The notes beneath the pieces were generated by a model that was not told where the DNA came from, searched no databases, and was given only the letters and a program-made list of their open reading frames with translations. Shown here one piece after another: positions 1 through 13,500 of a DNA stretch of 64,000 nt. The DNA is from Paralvinella palmiformis (taxonomy: Eukaryota; Annelida; Polychaeta; Terebellida; Alvinellidae), in contig JAODUP010000045.1 of assembly GCA_025642065.1 (NCBI GenBank), positions 228,501-292,500 on the forward strand, written 5' to 3'. The translations under genes were made by a program, and so were the position numbers. Every line of letters begins with the position of its first letter. Within the stretch, counting starts at the first letter, position 1.

Positions 1-59
1 TACGGTAATCAATTTATAATGTAATTTCATTAAAATTTTGACTTTATTAAACATTAAAA

Positions 60-245
60 GCCTGTTTGGCCATGACTACCTGTTTGGCTTCAAATATGGG
101 ACTGTTTACCCATGGTTATGGTCATGCTGTGCAGGAGTTTTTCATCCAACCAGGCAGCCAATGTTTTCTCCACTGAATATGCCATATATTGTAAATTTTA
201 AATTTATTTAGAATTATTAGTTCCTGTGTTGAAGTTATAAAGTAC
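60..245 (+). mobile_element. SINE family D, older copy
   Basis: catggttatggtcatgctgt, gagtttttcatccaaccagg, tgttttctccactgaatatg and aaatttatttagaattatta align in order with the minus-strand copy at 38513-38742. The tRNA-like head is decayed beyond recognition. Confidence 0.65.
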
Positions 246-1039
246 AGACCATGTGGGTTTCCATCATTTGAGGGTGTCAGCCAAGTAAAATAACTGCCAT
301 TTCAGCCATTATTATGCATTATGATGCATGGACATTTTTTTGCATGTATGCATAAATTAAGTTGAAGAGCAGCAATTACGTAAATTTTAAGGCATCCTTA
401 TGAATATTCAGCTCTATTAATTTTCACTTGGCAAGTCTTGCTGGATAGAGTTATGTAATGAAGTCATTAGCATATATGTGTGTATTTTAATATAGTTCTG
501 TTATGTGTATAACATCACCACTCTCTGTGTGCCTGAATACTGAGCATGCACACATTCTGCTGTAAAATTCTGGTAATCAACCACACGGTAGCCAACTGAA
601 AGTGATCTGCGTAAATACAAACTTGTATTGATGTTTCTACTCACAAAAACAATTTATGTACAACTTGCCAGTTAAATGTGGTAGAGTGACTAATAATGAC
701 AATAACAGACTTTGTATTGGCCACTAAAGAATTGCTTAAAATTATGTACAAAGGTTATCTTGGTCTATATAGGTCAAGCAGTTGGATCCTACATAAATGT
801 TTTGTGCATTGTCCCAAATATATAACAGATATGTTACTTTTGGCCCACATTATGATGACAACAGCTAATGGCAAGTCATAACAACAACAACAACACCAAA
901 AATTAAGGTCACTGCCATCACTCAATATATTGAATTGAGTGGTTTTATAACTTATAACAGACAATATTCACAGCGCATATGCAGCATGATGTTGCAGCCA
1001 ATATCGATGGGCCTTGACACTTAAAATTGCATCAATTTA

Positions 1040-1168
1040 ATGATGTGTGTGTGGGCATATCCGAAGGGTGTTTTATCTTTGACTTTTAACGTCTGAAGGT
1101 CACTCACCCCATTTAACCTGCCATGTGCCCAAAAGTGGCTGTAAAACATTAATCATCATCATCTTATG
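1040..1168 (+). mobile_element. SINE family C, 3' part
   Basis: ggcatatccgaagggtgttt, then ccccatttaacctgccatgt and aaaagtggctgtaaaacatt followed by a catcatcatc tail, align with the body of the family C copies. The tRNA-like head is missing or decayed. Confidence 0.7.
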
Positions 1169-3288
1169 CCAGTCATTCTGCACAAGTGGCTTCAGACTGT
1201 AGCCCACAATGGTAGTGTTACAACTGTCGCCAAATGTCTCACTAGTTCTGAATATTGTCTATTATATGAGATAATAAAAGGCCATGTGTGGTTGAATAGT
1301 CAAAAACATACTACACCATTATACTGTACTCCTAAAGCAGCTAGGAATTAATCCAGTAAAATTCTGGTCCGTAATGCTGTAATACTTGTTATGTGGATGG
1401 CAACATTTGATAAAATGAGCTTACTGTGGCTTTGTGTGAGTGTCAAAATTTTTCAGTTTAACTCCTTTTTTTGTGGGGGGGGGGGGGCGGGGGCATGGTA
1501 TGAACAATAGAAGAGGTATATTCCATTTTCCATGATGATTAACTGTTTAACTAGCTGATATTAATCTCTGGAGTAATCATTATTCATAGAGTAATCAACA
1601 GCATGAGACAGAGAGAGTGATTTATCTCCGACTTTGTGACTGATTAAAGGTATGAAAGAAGACTAATTTGAATGAATGCATATACATTTGGCCATTGTCT
1701 CCCAAAAGTGTATGTGCCATTGATTCTATTTTAAATAAATTATTTTTAAGTAAACATTTTCTCCATTAATATATATATATTAACAATATACTATTCATTT
1801 TGACTAGGCAGTTCTGAGCACATATTAGTGGATTACATTTGTATTTCATTATTCTATACAGAGTCTTCACTCTTATTAATAGTATTTAAAAAGTCTTAAT
1901 ATCTCTTCCATTAGTCTCCAAATTCGAGTCCCAAAATTTTGATAACAAAAACAGCTTTGTAGTTTATGTCGTTTTCAGTATTCGCCAGAATGGGGAGATA
2001 ATTCAGTTTTGTTATTGTCAATCTCAAACAGCATATGCTGTTGGTTAGCATTAGGCCAGTTACCAATTAGCAAATGTGAATTTAATTAAAAAAATTGAAT
2101 AATGTGATAATTCAAGACTGTAAAATAGTTGTATAAAAATTAACTGATTTTTGTTTCCAAGAAATATTTATGGTTAAAGAATATGGTAATTTATAAACAT
2201 AGTGACATTTGTTGGTGAGATTTATTAAACTTATTTTATTGATTATTTATTTATTTATTCCAGGTCCAGACTTTGACTTTGGCATACATCAATTACTTCT
2301 CTTGTTCATACTCAAAGTAAACAGAATTGGGCATAAAATCCAGGTATTTCATTTGTTTTCATACCTATTGTCTTTATGTATTTAGTCATTATGTTTTTTT
2401 TTTGAGAGTGGAAGTGTAATGAATTGTCATATATAACCAGTCCTTAATTTTCTACTCTCTATCTAAGTACTTAACTTTCAAGGTCACACCATATCTGTTG
2501 ATGCTATTTCTATCAGCCATATGAGTGTTAAATTAAGGGCACACATTTACCTAATGTCAGCAGTTTGGCTAATTTTTTAAAACCTGAAATGTGGTGAATA
2601 AGTTTTTTATTATTTCCGTATGAATTTGATCTTGTGCTTGAATGGTGTCGTTTGGCTCTTCACCTACTAGCAAGCAATAAAAGTAGTTAATAAAAATACA
2701 GTAATAGCTGTGTTATGAATGGTCACTGTGAGCGTGAAACATTATTCATTTATTGTGGTACACACACCATGGCTACATATTTCTTGTAGCCAAACCACTT
2801 ACATTTGAAAATGTCCCAAAACATTGGTGGCAGGTGCTAGAAATGTGTACAATTTCAAGTTAAATGACTAGAATTGTATATCATCCAATTACAGAGTGAA
2901 CAAGTAGTTAATGGAACAATAAATGATTAATCATGTGAAGTATGTACAGAATTAGTATTCTTGATTATCTTTATGTATGAACTATAAACAATTTGTTGTT
3001 GTTTTTGTGATATTCAGTAATTTGTTAATTGTTTAAATACAGTAAAACTAACTTAAATAGAAATGGAATACACTTAATTAATATCAATGAATTCAGCTCA
3101 TTAATTTATAAATTTATTTGGAGTATTGGTTAGTAGCCTGTTTTGTTTGCTCTGCAAATTAGGACAGCTTCAGTCAATATTACATCTTGACTGAGATAGT
3201 TGGGTTTGTACTTAAACAATGTAACATAAATAAAAAGATACCAAGCTGTGGTTTTAATGTTCATGAAATAATTATATATATATGTGTG

Positions 3289-3332
<44 letters not shown>

Positions 3333-3494
3333 GTGGCTGTATCCCAAACACAATATAAAAAAGTTGGAATATTTGCATGTATTTATATGTTATACTGAAG
3401 CATGCCAACTATATATATATTTATGTTTTGTGTTCAGTAAGTGTGTTTATTTATGATAATTTGTGGCCTAATATTTGCTTATTTTTCTTAACAG

Positions 3495-3703
3495 CTTTAT
3501 CATCACCATGGATCTCAACATACCTCAAGAACAGATATGGATGGTTGTGATTGGTTTCATCATTGCCTTTGTCCTTGCATTTGGTATTGGTGCTAATGAT
3601 GTAGCAAACTCCTTTGGTACCTCTGTAGGTAGTCGTGTGTTGACCCTAAGACAGGCTATCATCCTAGCTTCAATATTTGAGACGCTCGGAGCTGTGCTCT
3701 TAG
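3495..3703 (+). other. SLC20A first coding exon with 13-nt 5' UTR
   Basis: The acceptor is ttcttaacag ending at 3494, so the exon carries 13 nt of 5' UTR before the ATG at 3508. At least one upstream non-coding exon is therefore expected, but I could not place it in 1-3494. The exon ends in phase 1 at a GTAAGC donor. If the donor is read through, the frame runs on only to 3822, so longer forms are not supported. Confidence 0.75.
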
Positions 3704-6700
3704 GTAAGCTATTATTATCTAAGTCTCTTCTTAAAATGTTTAGGCTTGAAGTATATTTTATCATGAAAACATCTCCATTCAGGTGTTACAATATTAAACC
3801 TTTTAGTAGTCTTTCAGATTAATTACAAAACAGAGCTGCTTGTCATGATGCTTATTTGGCAGGAATATAGGTATATTGTTTAAAATGAGTGAAATGTATT
3901 TCAGGCGCCAAGGTGTCTGACACTATACGTAAAGGTGTCATCAGTGTAGATTTATATACGAATGATACAATGTTGCTCATGACTGGTAGTGTGGCTGCTT
4001 TATCAGGTAAGAATTGAGGCAATGTTATTAGACACATGTTATTAATTCCTTCTTCTGTTCAGTTTAATTAAAGAGGAAATAAAATCTATGACTTTGACAA
4101 TACTTTAGTTAGATTTAAATACATTTTTAATATAATGTCCCGATCTGTTGTGACCCATCTCTACTATTGACGGGTTGGTTCTCACTTTTATCTCATCAGT
4201 TACCCTTTGTTAGTTTTTTCGTCATGATTCACATCATCCAGTGCACTGCTTTCATATAATGTCTTTACTGTCTCTGTTCAAATGCCGTTTTGCCAATGTA
4301 TTTCTCTGTCTGATAGCATTGAGATATATGTTTCATATTTTTAGGGGAAGGATTGGTATAACAGATCGTGTTACTTCGTATTTTGTATTTTATTAGCGTG
4401 CACATGTCTATTCCTATGGTGTAGACAACCAAGTCATGGAATTGATAGCCCGTGTCTGGGGATCTTTTATCCGTCAGTAAAATCCCTAGAACCGAAATGT
4501 TAAAATTGTATCTCTAAGAGATATAGCAATTTAGTACATTCTAGATTCTACCTCCCCACAGCATAAAGCAAGGCTATTCTGAAAGAGGGAATCAATTGAT
4601 ACCTGTTATGTTTTGATATGAAAGATATAATTGATACCTAATGTGGCATAAATACCTAATAAAAAATATGTGATTTTGGAATAATTTTGAAACATATTTT
4701 GCTACTAATATTCAGCAAACAGGGGTTTAACTAACAGTTTTGAGTGAATAGTTACCAGGATTTTAACAGCTAACATAATTCTGTAGTTGAGTACTTAGAC
4801 CTCCATTTTCTACTTATTTTATTACTCTATATAAACATCAGGGAGGCTATTATTTTACTGTTGTTATGTGTTTTTATTTCTATAAACACTTTGCTGTCGT
4901 GTTTCGGGCATTAAGATCAAATGGAGCTGAAAACAAAATGGTGAACTGTGATATTATAACAGAGACTAATGTGGTTATAAATTATTTTAAGCATTTTAGT
5001 CAAGAGCAGGATTTATAGTGTCTAACTGCATATTAACAGTAGATTGTTTTTGGAGAGCACACACACACAATGGCCTATCGCTGTAAGTTTGTGTGCATTT
5101 ATAGTTTACTTCATTTTTGAAACAACATTGTCCTTGAATTATTGAGGTGCAGAATGATTGATACATTTTTATTTCAATAATGATGTCTTTAGATAATTTT
5201 TTCCTGTGTATAATCTGCAGTGCACGTCTCTGGATCAGAATTAGATTTGTTTTTACTATTTCATCTGCAAGTCCCTATTGCACCTAATTATGACAAATTA
5301 TTATCTAGAATATTTATTTCCAATATTTAAACTTTTATTTTCCATGACTACATATTTTCTGTTTGTTGCACGTGGTATACTTATTAACTTTTATGGCAAA
5401 AGTGAAGCCACGTGTGGACAAAAGTCCGAAATTCATCCATTTTCACCCATTCCCAATATCAAACACTGGAATGCACTGGTCATATATTGTGTGACTGTCG
5501 GATACTTATGAACAAACATTTAAGGTAAAAAAGGTCCAGCGTGGATGTTTCCATATATAATATGCATTACAGATTCTAGGATGGTTTTTGATGTGCTAAA
5601 ACTGTATCTATGGGGATTGACAGTACTTGACTCTGATTGTGTGTAGAAAATAGAAGAATCGTGATATTTTATGTTTTTTTAATATAATTACAGGATCATG
5701 TGTATGGTTGTTAGCAGCTACATTACTACGATTACCAGTGTCTGCTACGCACAGTATAGTAGGTGCCACTGTTGGCTTTGCGCTTGTTAACCATGGCACA
5801 CAGGGCATTCAGTGGAAAAAACTGGGGTTTATAAGTAAGCACTATTGTTTGTAATTAGTATTGAAATGCATTGTTTGTTTGTATTCAGCCAATGGAGCAT
5901 ATTTCCTTAATATTCAATATTTTCCACTGATGTGGGAAAAGGGTTTGTTGGCTGATGGCATTCCCATGTCTAATGTTCTGTTATTTTGTGTTTAGGTATT
6001 CATTTGTTTACACCTAGTAGACATAAAAAGGGTGATGGTCATAGTTTACTTTGACATTCAGGCACTCAAAAATAGCACAGTTTGGTAGTACACTATGTTG
6101 CAGACGTCTAACTATTGGGATTGAATCCGATTGTTGTCTTCGGCTGTAGAATGCTTCACACCCAAGGCATAGCTTCTAGACTATATGACTTATCTATGAC
6201 TAGTATCAAGAGTAAATACAGCAGTAACTCATTGACCATCAATTGATAGCTTTTACACATAAGTCCTAAGTCATGAACACCATTCTGGAAAGTGTCCATC
6301 TCTAGGAGCCAAAACTACAACTATACATTCCACATGGATTTAGTCACTTAGTTTACTGGTTTAATTTTTTTTTACATTTATGTTTATGTCCCTTCTATGT
6401 GATGTCATATAACTGTATCTAATGTTACTGTGTTACATAATATTTCAGTTGGTTCCTGGTTTATCTCACCCGTAATGGCAGGAATTGTGTCCACTGGTAT
6501 CTTTTTTGTTTGTAAATTCTTCATTCTCAGTAAGGTGAGTATTTGCTTGTGCATCTATCTCTGTCTGTCTATCCGTTAATCTGTGCTATATGGCCAATGT
6601 TTTGTCTGTTTTTCTGAGTGGTTAGCCAAAGTGTGCGTGAGTGTGTGTGTGTGTATATATACCGTAGGTCCCAGCCATTAAGCCGAGGTCGTTTTTAGGC

Positions 6701-7516
6701 CTAATATATCATGATTTATGGTAGGACCATCCATTAAGCTGACCTAAAAATCTGAACTTTTCTCTGCAGTATTTCCAGGTAATGTTTTGAACACTGGAAA
6801 TAGTTTTGTTTTCATAATTCGTTATTTGTACCAATGTGTTTCGTATACTGTCAATAGATCAAGGCTAATTATAACGATCGTTTACACGAACTGTTAACGT
6901 ATTAGTAAGACCTCAAACTTAAATTAATAGCATGATAAAACATTCTATGAACCGCATGTGAAGTCAGTGACTTAGAAATAATTAGACATATTGTCAATTA
7001 CTACTGAGCCTTTGATGGTACGTTTTGGTGACTAATGTGGCAATAACCGAGACAATGTAATCAGTAATTATCCGTTATTAGTATAAATATGGCCAGACAA
7101 AATATGTATATGGGGTCACCCTAATGTCTATGCCGCCAATTGAATGAGATACAACACTCTTAGGTACGAATTGAAAGTCCTGAAATGTGCTACTGAGTCC
7201 AACAAGATTGATCCATAATTACAAAAATCAGATAATTCTACATATAAATATTGATTTTCATTATAAAGCCATTTATTATTATCATCAACTTGTTTTACTT
7301 CTATTTTCACTCCATGACTGCATGAATTTAACTGAAAATGATGATTGATGTCCATTTGCATCTAGACTCTAGAGTCTAGATGGCTGCTAACACTGAAATT
7401 TTGTTCTCCCGATGACTGGATATCTTGACACTGAAATAGCACCCACCATTAAGCCGACCCCAAAAATTAGGGTCAAAATATTGATACAAAGTATCAGCTT
7501 AATGGCCGGGACCTAC

Positions 7517-7559
<43 letters not shown>

Positions 7560-10500
7560 ATAGTCAGCATTCAGGAGCTTCTGGTCTCTGTCTAGCTTCA
7601 AAATGGCAGTGCCCACAGGCCATTAAAAGTCGATTAATCAGCACTTTGAACTGGATTATTTAATATGTGGGTGATTGTTTACACATTTTAACATTATTTA
7701 TGATACTTGTGGGTATAGCTGTATTAGTCCTGAAAATTTGAAATGAAGGTGGACTAACCCTTTAATTGAACATTTATTCCTGTGGTAGATTCTGCAACCT
7801 TGTTATGGAACAAATTTGATATAAATAAAACAGCCATTCCTGGTCTTATTTTTTTTAAAGGATGAGCAATTTAATCAGAAAATAATCAGAAATATTTTAA
7901 TATTGGAGACACATGCTATGAATAGCAGTTATTCCGTTATCAATTGTCACATGAACAGATGTAACATTCCATATGAATATGTGTTTGTTCTAATATGCAA
8001 ATAAACTCAAATTAAATGTTCATTACTCTAGGTTACATAAATACTTAACAAGATGGATAATTAATGACCATTGGTTATATTTTGGGTTTGATGTTTGAAT
8101 TTTTATAAAATGGGGAAGGGTCTATGATATACAAAGACTTTTACGGACTTATTGCAAAATCGTCAAAATTTTATATCTTCAGTCCCAATAATCTGGAGCA
8201 AGCACTTCCCACACATTATATCTGCTACTGTGGTATACTAAAGCATACTACAGCAGAGCTGGACTGTCCATGTTTGTGTGCACGTGTGTGTGCCTGATCT
8301 TAAATACACAGCATGTACTGATTTTATTATGTTGTTGTTCTATCTACAGAAAGATGCCCTAGAACCTGGCCTTAGATTCTTACCCATCTTTTATGCCATA
8401 ACGATTGTTGTGAATTTATTCTCCGTCTTCTACGATGGCCCAGAAAGTAAGATTAAGTCGTATGGTTTGGAGTGCAAAATACACGATCTCTGTTTGTAAA
8501 TAGTCTGTCATATACGTGAGGTATGCTAATAAAACTGTGTACTGTTTGCCAAATGCATCAATTTAACATAATCAGGAACACAATCACAAATAAATTTGGA
8601 AACAGTTCAGTACAGCATAGATCTAGGTCACATATCGTCATAAGTACTGATCAAATGGAGATAGTTATATATTTGCACTTAATCTGATTGAATTATGTTT
8701 GTATAGTTTGATGAATTTGTTGTGATAAATGTATTTATATAATAACATTTTGGCTTGACAAATTGAAACAAATAAACATTGGAGACAGTGGAAAGAGTTG
8801 TTTAGAAGCGCACTCTTAATAAGTCTCAGAGTATATCAAGGTCTTAAATTTATTTATCTATGGTTAACACATGAACATATTTTCTTTTTGGAAAAGAGAG
8901 ATAGTTAGTTTTGTGTCCATTTTTGTATTTAGTTTATATTGACCTTCAAATATTTGCACAGTATATTTTGTTACAATATTATATCATTTAATTCCCAATA
9001 TATGTACAGTTCCTTAAACACTTGATTGTTTTGTTGTTTCAGTGTTATATTTTGATCGTATCCCACTTTGGGGCACTTTCATCATCAGTTTTGGTTCTGG
9101 GATTATTTGTGCCATAATTGTCCGTCTCGTAGTTGTACCATGGCAGAGACGACGTATCAGGGGTGAGTATAACAGAAGAAGAGAACAAAACTAGTTTTAA
9201 CACCTTTTGATGACTTGGTTTAGTAAATATGTTTGTGTATACTAATAGTACAGTAAAAGTGATTATTATTATTATTTGAATAATGTTTGAAAGTTTCAAT
9301 AATTTTTCAATTGGGAATGTTTTCTGTTCCTTAATAAACTCCCTCACTCTCTCTCTTTGTACATCTGTGTGGTAGTTATTATTATGTAACAACTATTTGA
9401 CCTATATATTGCCAGTTACCTGATGGTAGATTTTACAAACATCATAAAATATTTACATGTTGCTGCAGATTCTGTATACTCTACATCAACTGAAGGCTTA
9501 CCTGTGGAAGGTGCACCTGAATTAGTAGGTCCCGGAGGTAAGGCTTTAATAATATGTGTGATACTATTTAATGGAGATGATGTAGGCTGTATTTCGGTGA
9601 TTAATATTCGTAATCTCCATGACAGAACATGCCCCTGGTAGCTCAGTGTTTATAATAATGTAAAACATCAGGACATTTATATTCGGTAGTCACTAGAAAG
9701 ATATAAATTGAGGTAAAGGATTAAATATTTCAAGATGCATTTTGGTCAGGGTGTTTAACGGTTGTTAGTGAATGTCCTTTAATCTCCATACAGAAATCCC
9801 CGGGAGCTCATGTTTATATTTGGGGAAAAAATTTAGGCTTTTTATTGGGAGTTTACTAAAGATATAAATTGAGGTAAAGGATTAAATATTTCAAGAAGCA
9901 TTGTGGTCAGGGTGATTATTACTGGGAAAATAATATTTTCAAAGGAAATTTTATTTTTATTAATGAGTACTGAAAGGTATTTGAACTCCCAAGACATAAA
10001 GAAAGACACCGAATACCTAAATACTTCAATACATTGCAACAAATTACTTACACCCAAGTTTGATTCTAGTCTGATTGATGTATTTTACACCAATCAATTC
10101 TCAAGCTTCTCTGTAACAGTAGATTGTTGACCTGATAATGTTAACTTCAACTTTTAAGGTAATGTTTGAAGCATAACTATTTCTTTTAATTTTCTTTCAA
10201 TTACATCACAGCGAGATCTGAGAGCAGCTCACGGAGAGATTCCATAGCTGAGGAGAAAGAACGTCTAACTCAGACCGATACAGTCATCATGCCGACCAAG
10301 GATTATGAAGCTACGTTAATAACTTCACCAAACATTACTAGCATCAATGAAGGTATGGTATAATTAAGTCCGAAAATGCTCACCTTGTTGATTGGGTGCT
10401 TCCTTTAGGCAAGCTCAGCTTTACTGATCACAATAGCCTGAGGTGTTAAGCTCAGCGTGTTAATGTACATCTTTCTCAGACATGACAGCAACGGTATGGT

Positions 10501-13500
10501 AACTGATATGCACAAGGATAACATTTCATTTACGCAATGTTAACTGAAGGATAACTGTGTTTTGGCAATGTCCAGTTGTCTTTTATTCCGTGAGATTTTA
10601 ATGGCCATTCCAGTAGCACAGTAGTTAGAGCATAGTGCTGCAAATCTCCAGACTGTGGGTTAGAATCCTACTCATGCCTGTGTTTGTGGGATGTTTCCAT
10701 CGGGGTCGCTCCTTGGCCATCAATCCCAGATGCGACCAGCACTGAGGCTGAACAACTAACGTGGCACTCCTTCAGATTTTAACACTGTTGGTCTAGTTCG
10801 GAAAAATAAGAGTCAATCCTAGTAACTTAGTTTATTTGACCAACTCCGTAGCACTACTGGCGTTGTGCTGTTTATATCTTGAACTGAAAGTGACAACTGG
10901 CCATCATCGTATTTTGACTATTTATCATCTTGGTGTTTTATTGATTTCTTTCTTATTATTTTCTTCGTCGTTTAGCAAACTACCCATTTAAAGTCTTTCT
11001 GTAATTAGTATGGATAAAAACCATTTACTTGAGATTTTGTAACCTGCTTTCATCATGTGGTTGTTGGTATCATAACTGTCATCTTTGTTCTTATTGTCTC
11101 GTTGGCAATCTGGAGTTGTCTGTTTCAGTAAGATCTACAACAGCTGGTTCTTATTCTGATCGATTATGTTATGCTAGACTGTGACGTTTCACTAATTTTC
11201 TCTTGCCTATAAAGTATAATTGGTAAATCAGATGTTAGTTAACACATTAGATTATTCATTATCAGATATATGTAATTCTATGTCATGAATTTAGATTGTA
11301 AGTTTAAATATAAATGACAAAATATAATTATCCAATTCAAATATAAATATTGTATCATCCTTTTGTCATACTGTTGGATTATTGCTAATTCATAAATGCA
11401 TATAAGCACATTTATGTCGGCACACAGAATTGGGGCAGAAATGTGAAGTCAGTGATCCGTGGTATAAGTTAATTGATGAACACCACACTGTCTAATTGGT
11501 GCTATTGAGATTATTACTCGATATAATTTCTTCTTCATTTTTCAGATAAAGAACTGAACAACAAACCCATCAAGGTAATGCTCTTGTTTAAATAACAAAT
11601 ATTGATGAATGTTAATGGTGAATAATGTTTTGTTAACCAGTTTTCTGACTTTGTTCCTTCAGCGTTGTTTAGCATCTATATTTGTTAAGAGTCCACAAGA
11701 GAAAAGTAATTATTATAGTTTAGGAATTAATTTTGGGTATTTTGAAAATTATAAATTTTTCTGTGGTTTCTAGCTGGTTATATAATATTTTAGGGTAATA
11801 ACTCGATGAACTGATAAACTATTGCCATCATGTTACAATCATTATTGTTTGGCCATTCCAGATTAATCGCTGTAGGCGAGATATTTACCAAACAGTCTTT
11901 TGAGAATTTATATTCTATGATTTAGTGCAGAAACAGTGTTTAATTCTGTGGAGTTTTCCTGACTAGAAGTTATTGATCCCTTAGACATAAACTTTTTCTT
12001 GTGAATTCTAGAAATGCTTGAGAAAGTAAATTCTATGCAGCTTGGATTACTGTAGTTCTTGCTTCAATGCTTGATTCCGTTCACTTGCCTAATAGTGGTT
12101 CTTTTGTATCCAGTGACATTAGCATAGCTGGTAGATGTGTATAACATGTAAAGATGGCAATCTTTTTACAATCTAGGTGGTGTTAGACAAGTCAGATGAT
12201 GTGGCTCTTCTAGGAAGTGATTATAAAGTTGATGGGGATTTGGCCAAAAACAGTCTGACACCTGCTGAGCTTACAAACGCTAAAGGTAAAGCTCTGTGTG
12301 CTTCTGTTTAGTGAAGGTATTGTGTGTGTGTGTGTGTTTGTGTGCTCTTCACAGTTGATGAGTACAATGTTATTTAGCTATAGATGTGTGTAATATTACA
12401 GGATTGTTGGTACCAGATAGTGGGTTTACTCCACAAGCTTCTCCTGCTGGCAGCGATGATAGACTCTTTAATAAGAAAGATTGTGATGCTGAGCGAGCTG
12501 ATGTAAGTTACCAATTCATGGATGATAATGATGATGTTGATGCAGATAAAATATTATTAGTGGTAACTTGTTTTTGTTATTTGATATGATATTTGAAGTG
12601 TTTTGAATTGTTCTGACTCTTCCTTTGTCCATAAATTGTTTGTGGTGTCTTCTTACTTTAATGGTTACTAGGCCGTGATAAGACAGTAATAGCTTCGCAT
12701 ACTGTCATCAAATGTACAAACCACACGAATTGAAGAAAAAAAACGGAGCACACTATGCTACTATCTACCATAGGCCTTTGATTTGTGAAATGTTTGGTAG
12801 TCAAGAATTTATTCAGCACATTATGCTGTGGTTAGAGCATTTTGTTCCCAACCTATAGGTTTTGGGTTCAAATCTGACTCATACCTGTGTTTGTAGGATG
12901 TCTATAGGAAGTTTTTCCCTTGGACATATATCCCAGATGTGACAAGTGCCAACACCTCAACACAATCAGGTGTATTCTGGACAGAAGGATGGCACTTCAT
13001 TACATAACTAAAGTCTCTTTTATTATTAAGATATTGCTTGCATTATTGGCACTGAAATAAATTCATTGATCTATAATTATCTCTGCCAACTTGCCATATA
13101 AATGTAAAATCATGAAATATTCCCTGGGATGTATGTGTAATTCTTTTGAGTTTTGAATCACCTTCAGTCATTCTTTCATACTTTATATCCCCGGGAGATA
13201 TTATTATTTACTTTAAGAGTTTGTCATTCATGTACATACAGCTTGGTTAGATGTTAACTCATTCAAATTTATTATGGCTGTCTGGTAGCATATTGATTAG
13301 AACTCTGTGGTGCAAACTTCCAGGTTCTGGGTTTGATTTTAACTTATACCTGTGTTTGATAAATGTTTCCCTAAGGACTTGCCTCTTGGGTATATGTTCC
13401 AGGTGTGGCTCGTGCTGATGTGGAAAAAACCACTCAATCATTTATTGACCTTCACTGTTTGCTGGGTAGCTTATGCAAGCAGTTAGCATAAACAGTATTT

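Larger units (their letters stand above)
1..3494. other. Upstream of SLC20A: no coding region seen
   Basis: AT-rich sequence with only short open frames. It contains a decayed SINE (about 60-245), a SINE 3' part (about 1040-1168), a G tract near 1478-1490 and an (AT)n tract at 3271-3328. The promoter and 5' UTR exon of SLC20A probably lie here or further upstream. No promoter motif stood out. Confidence 0.6.
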
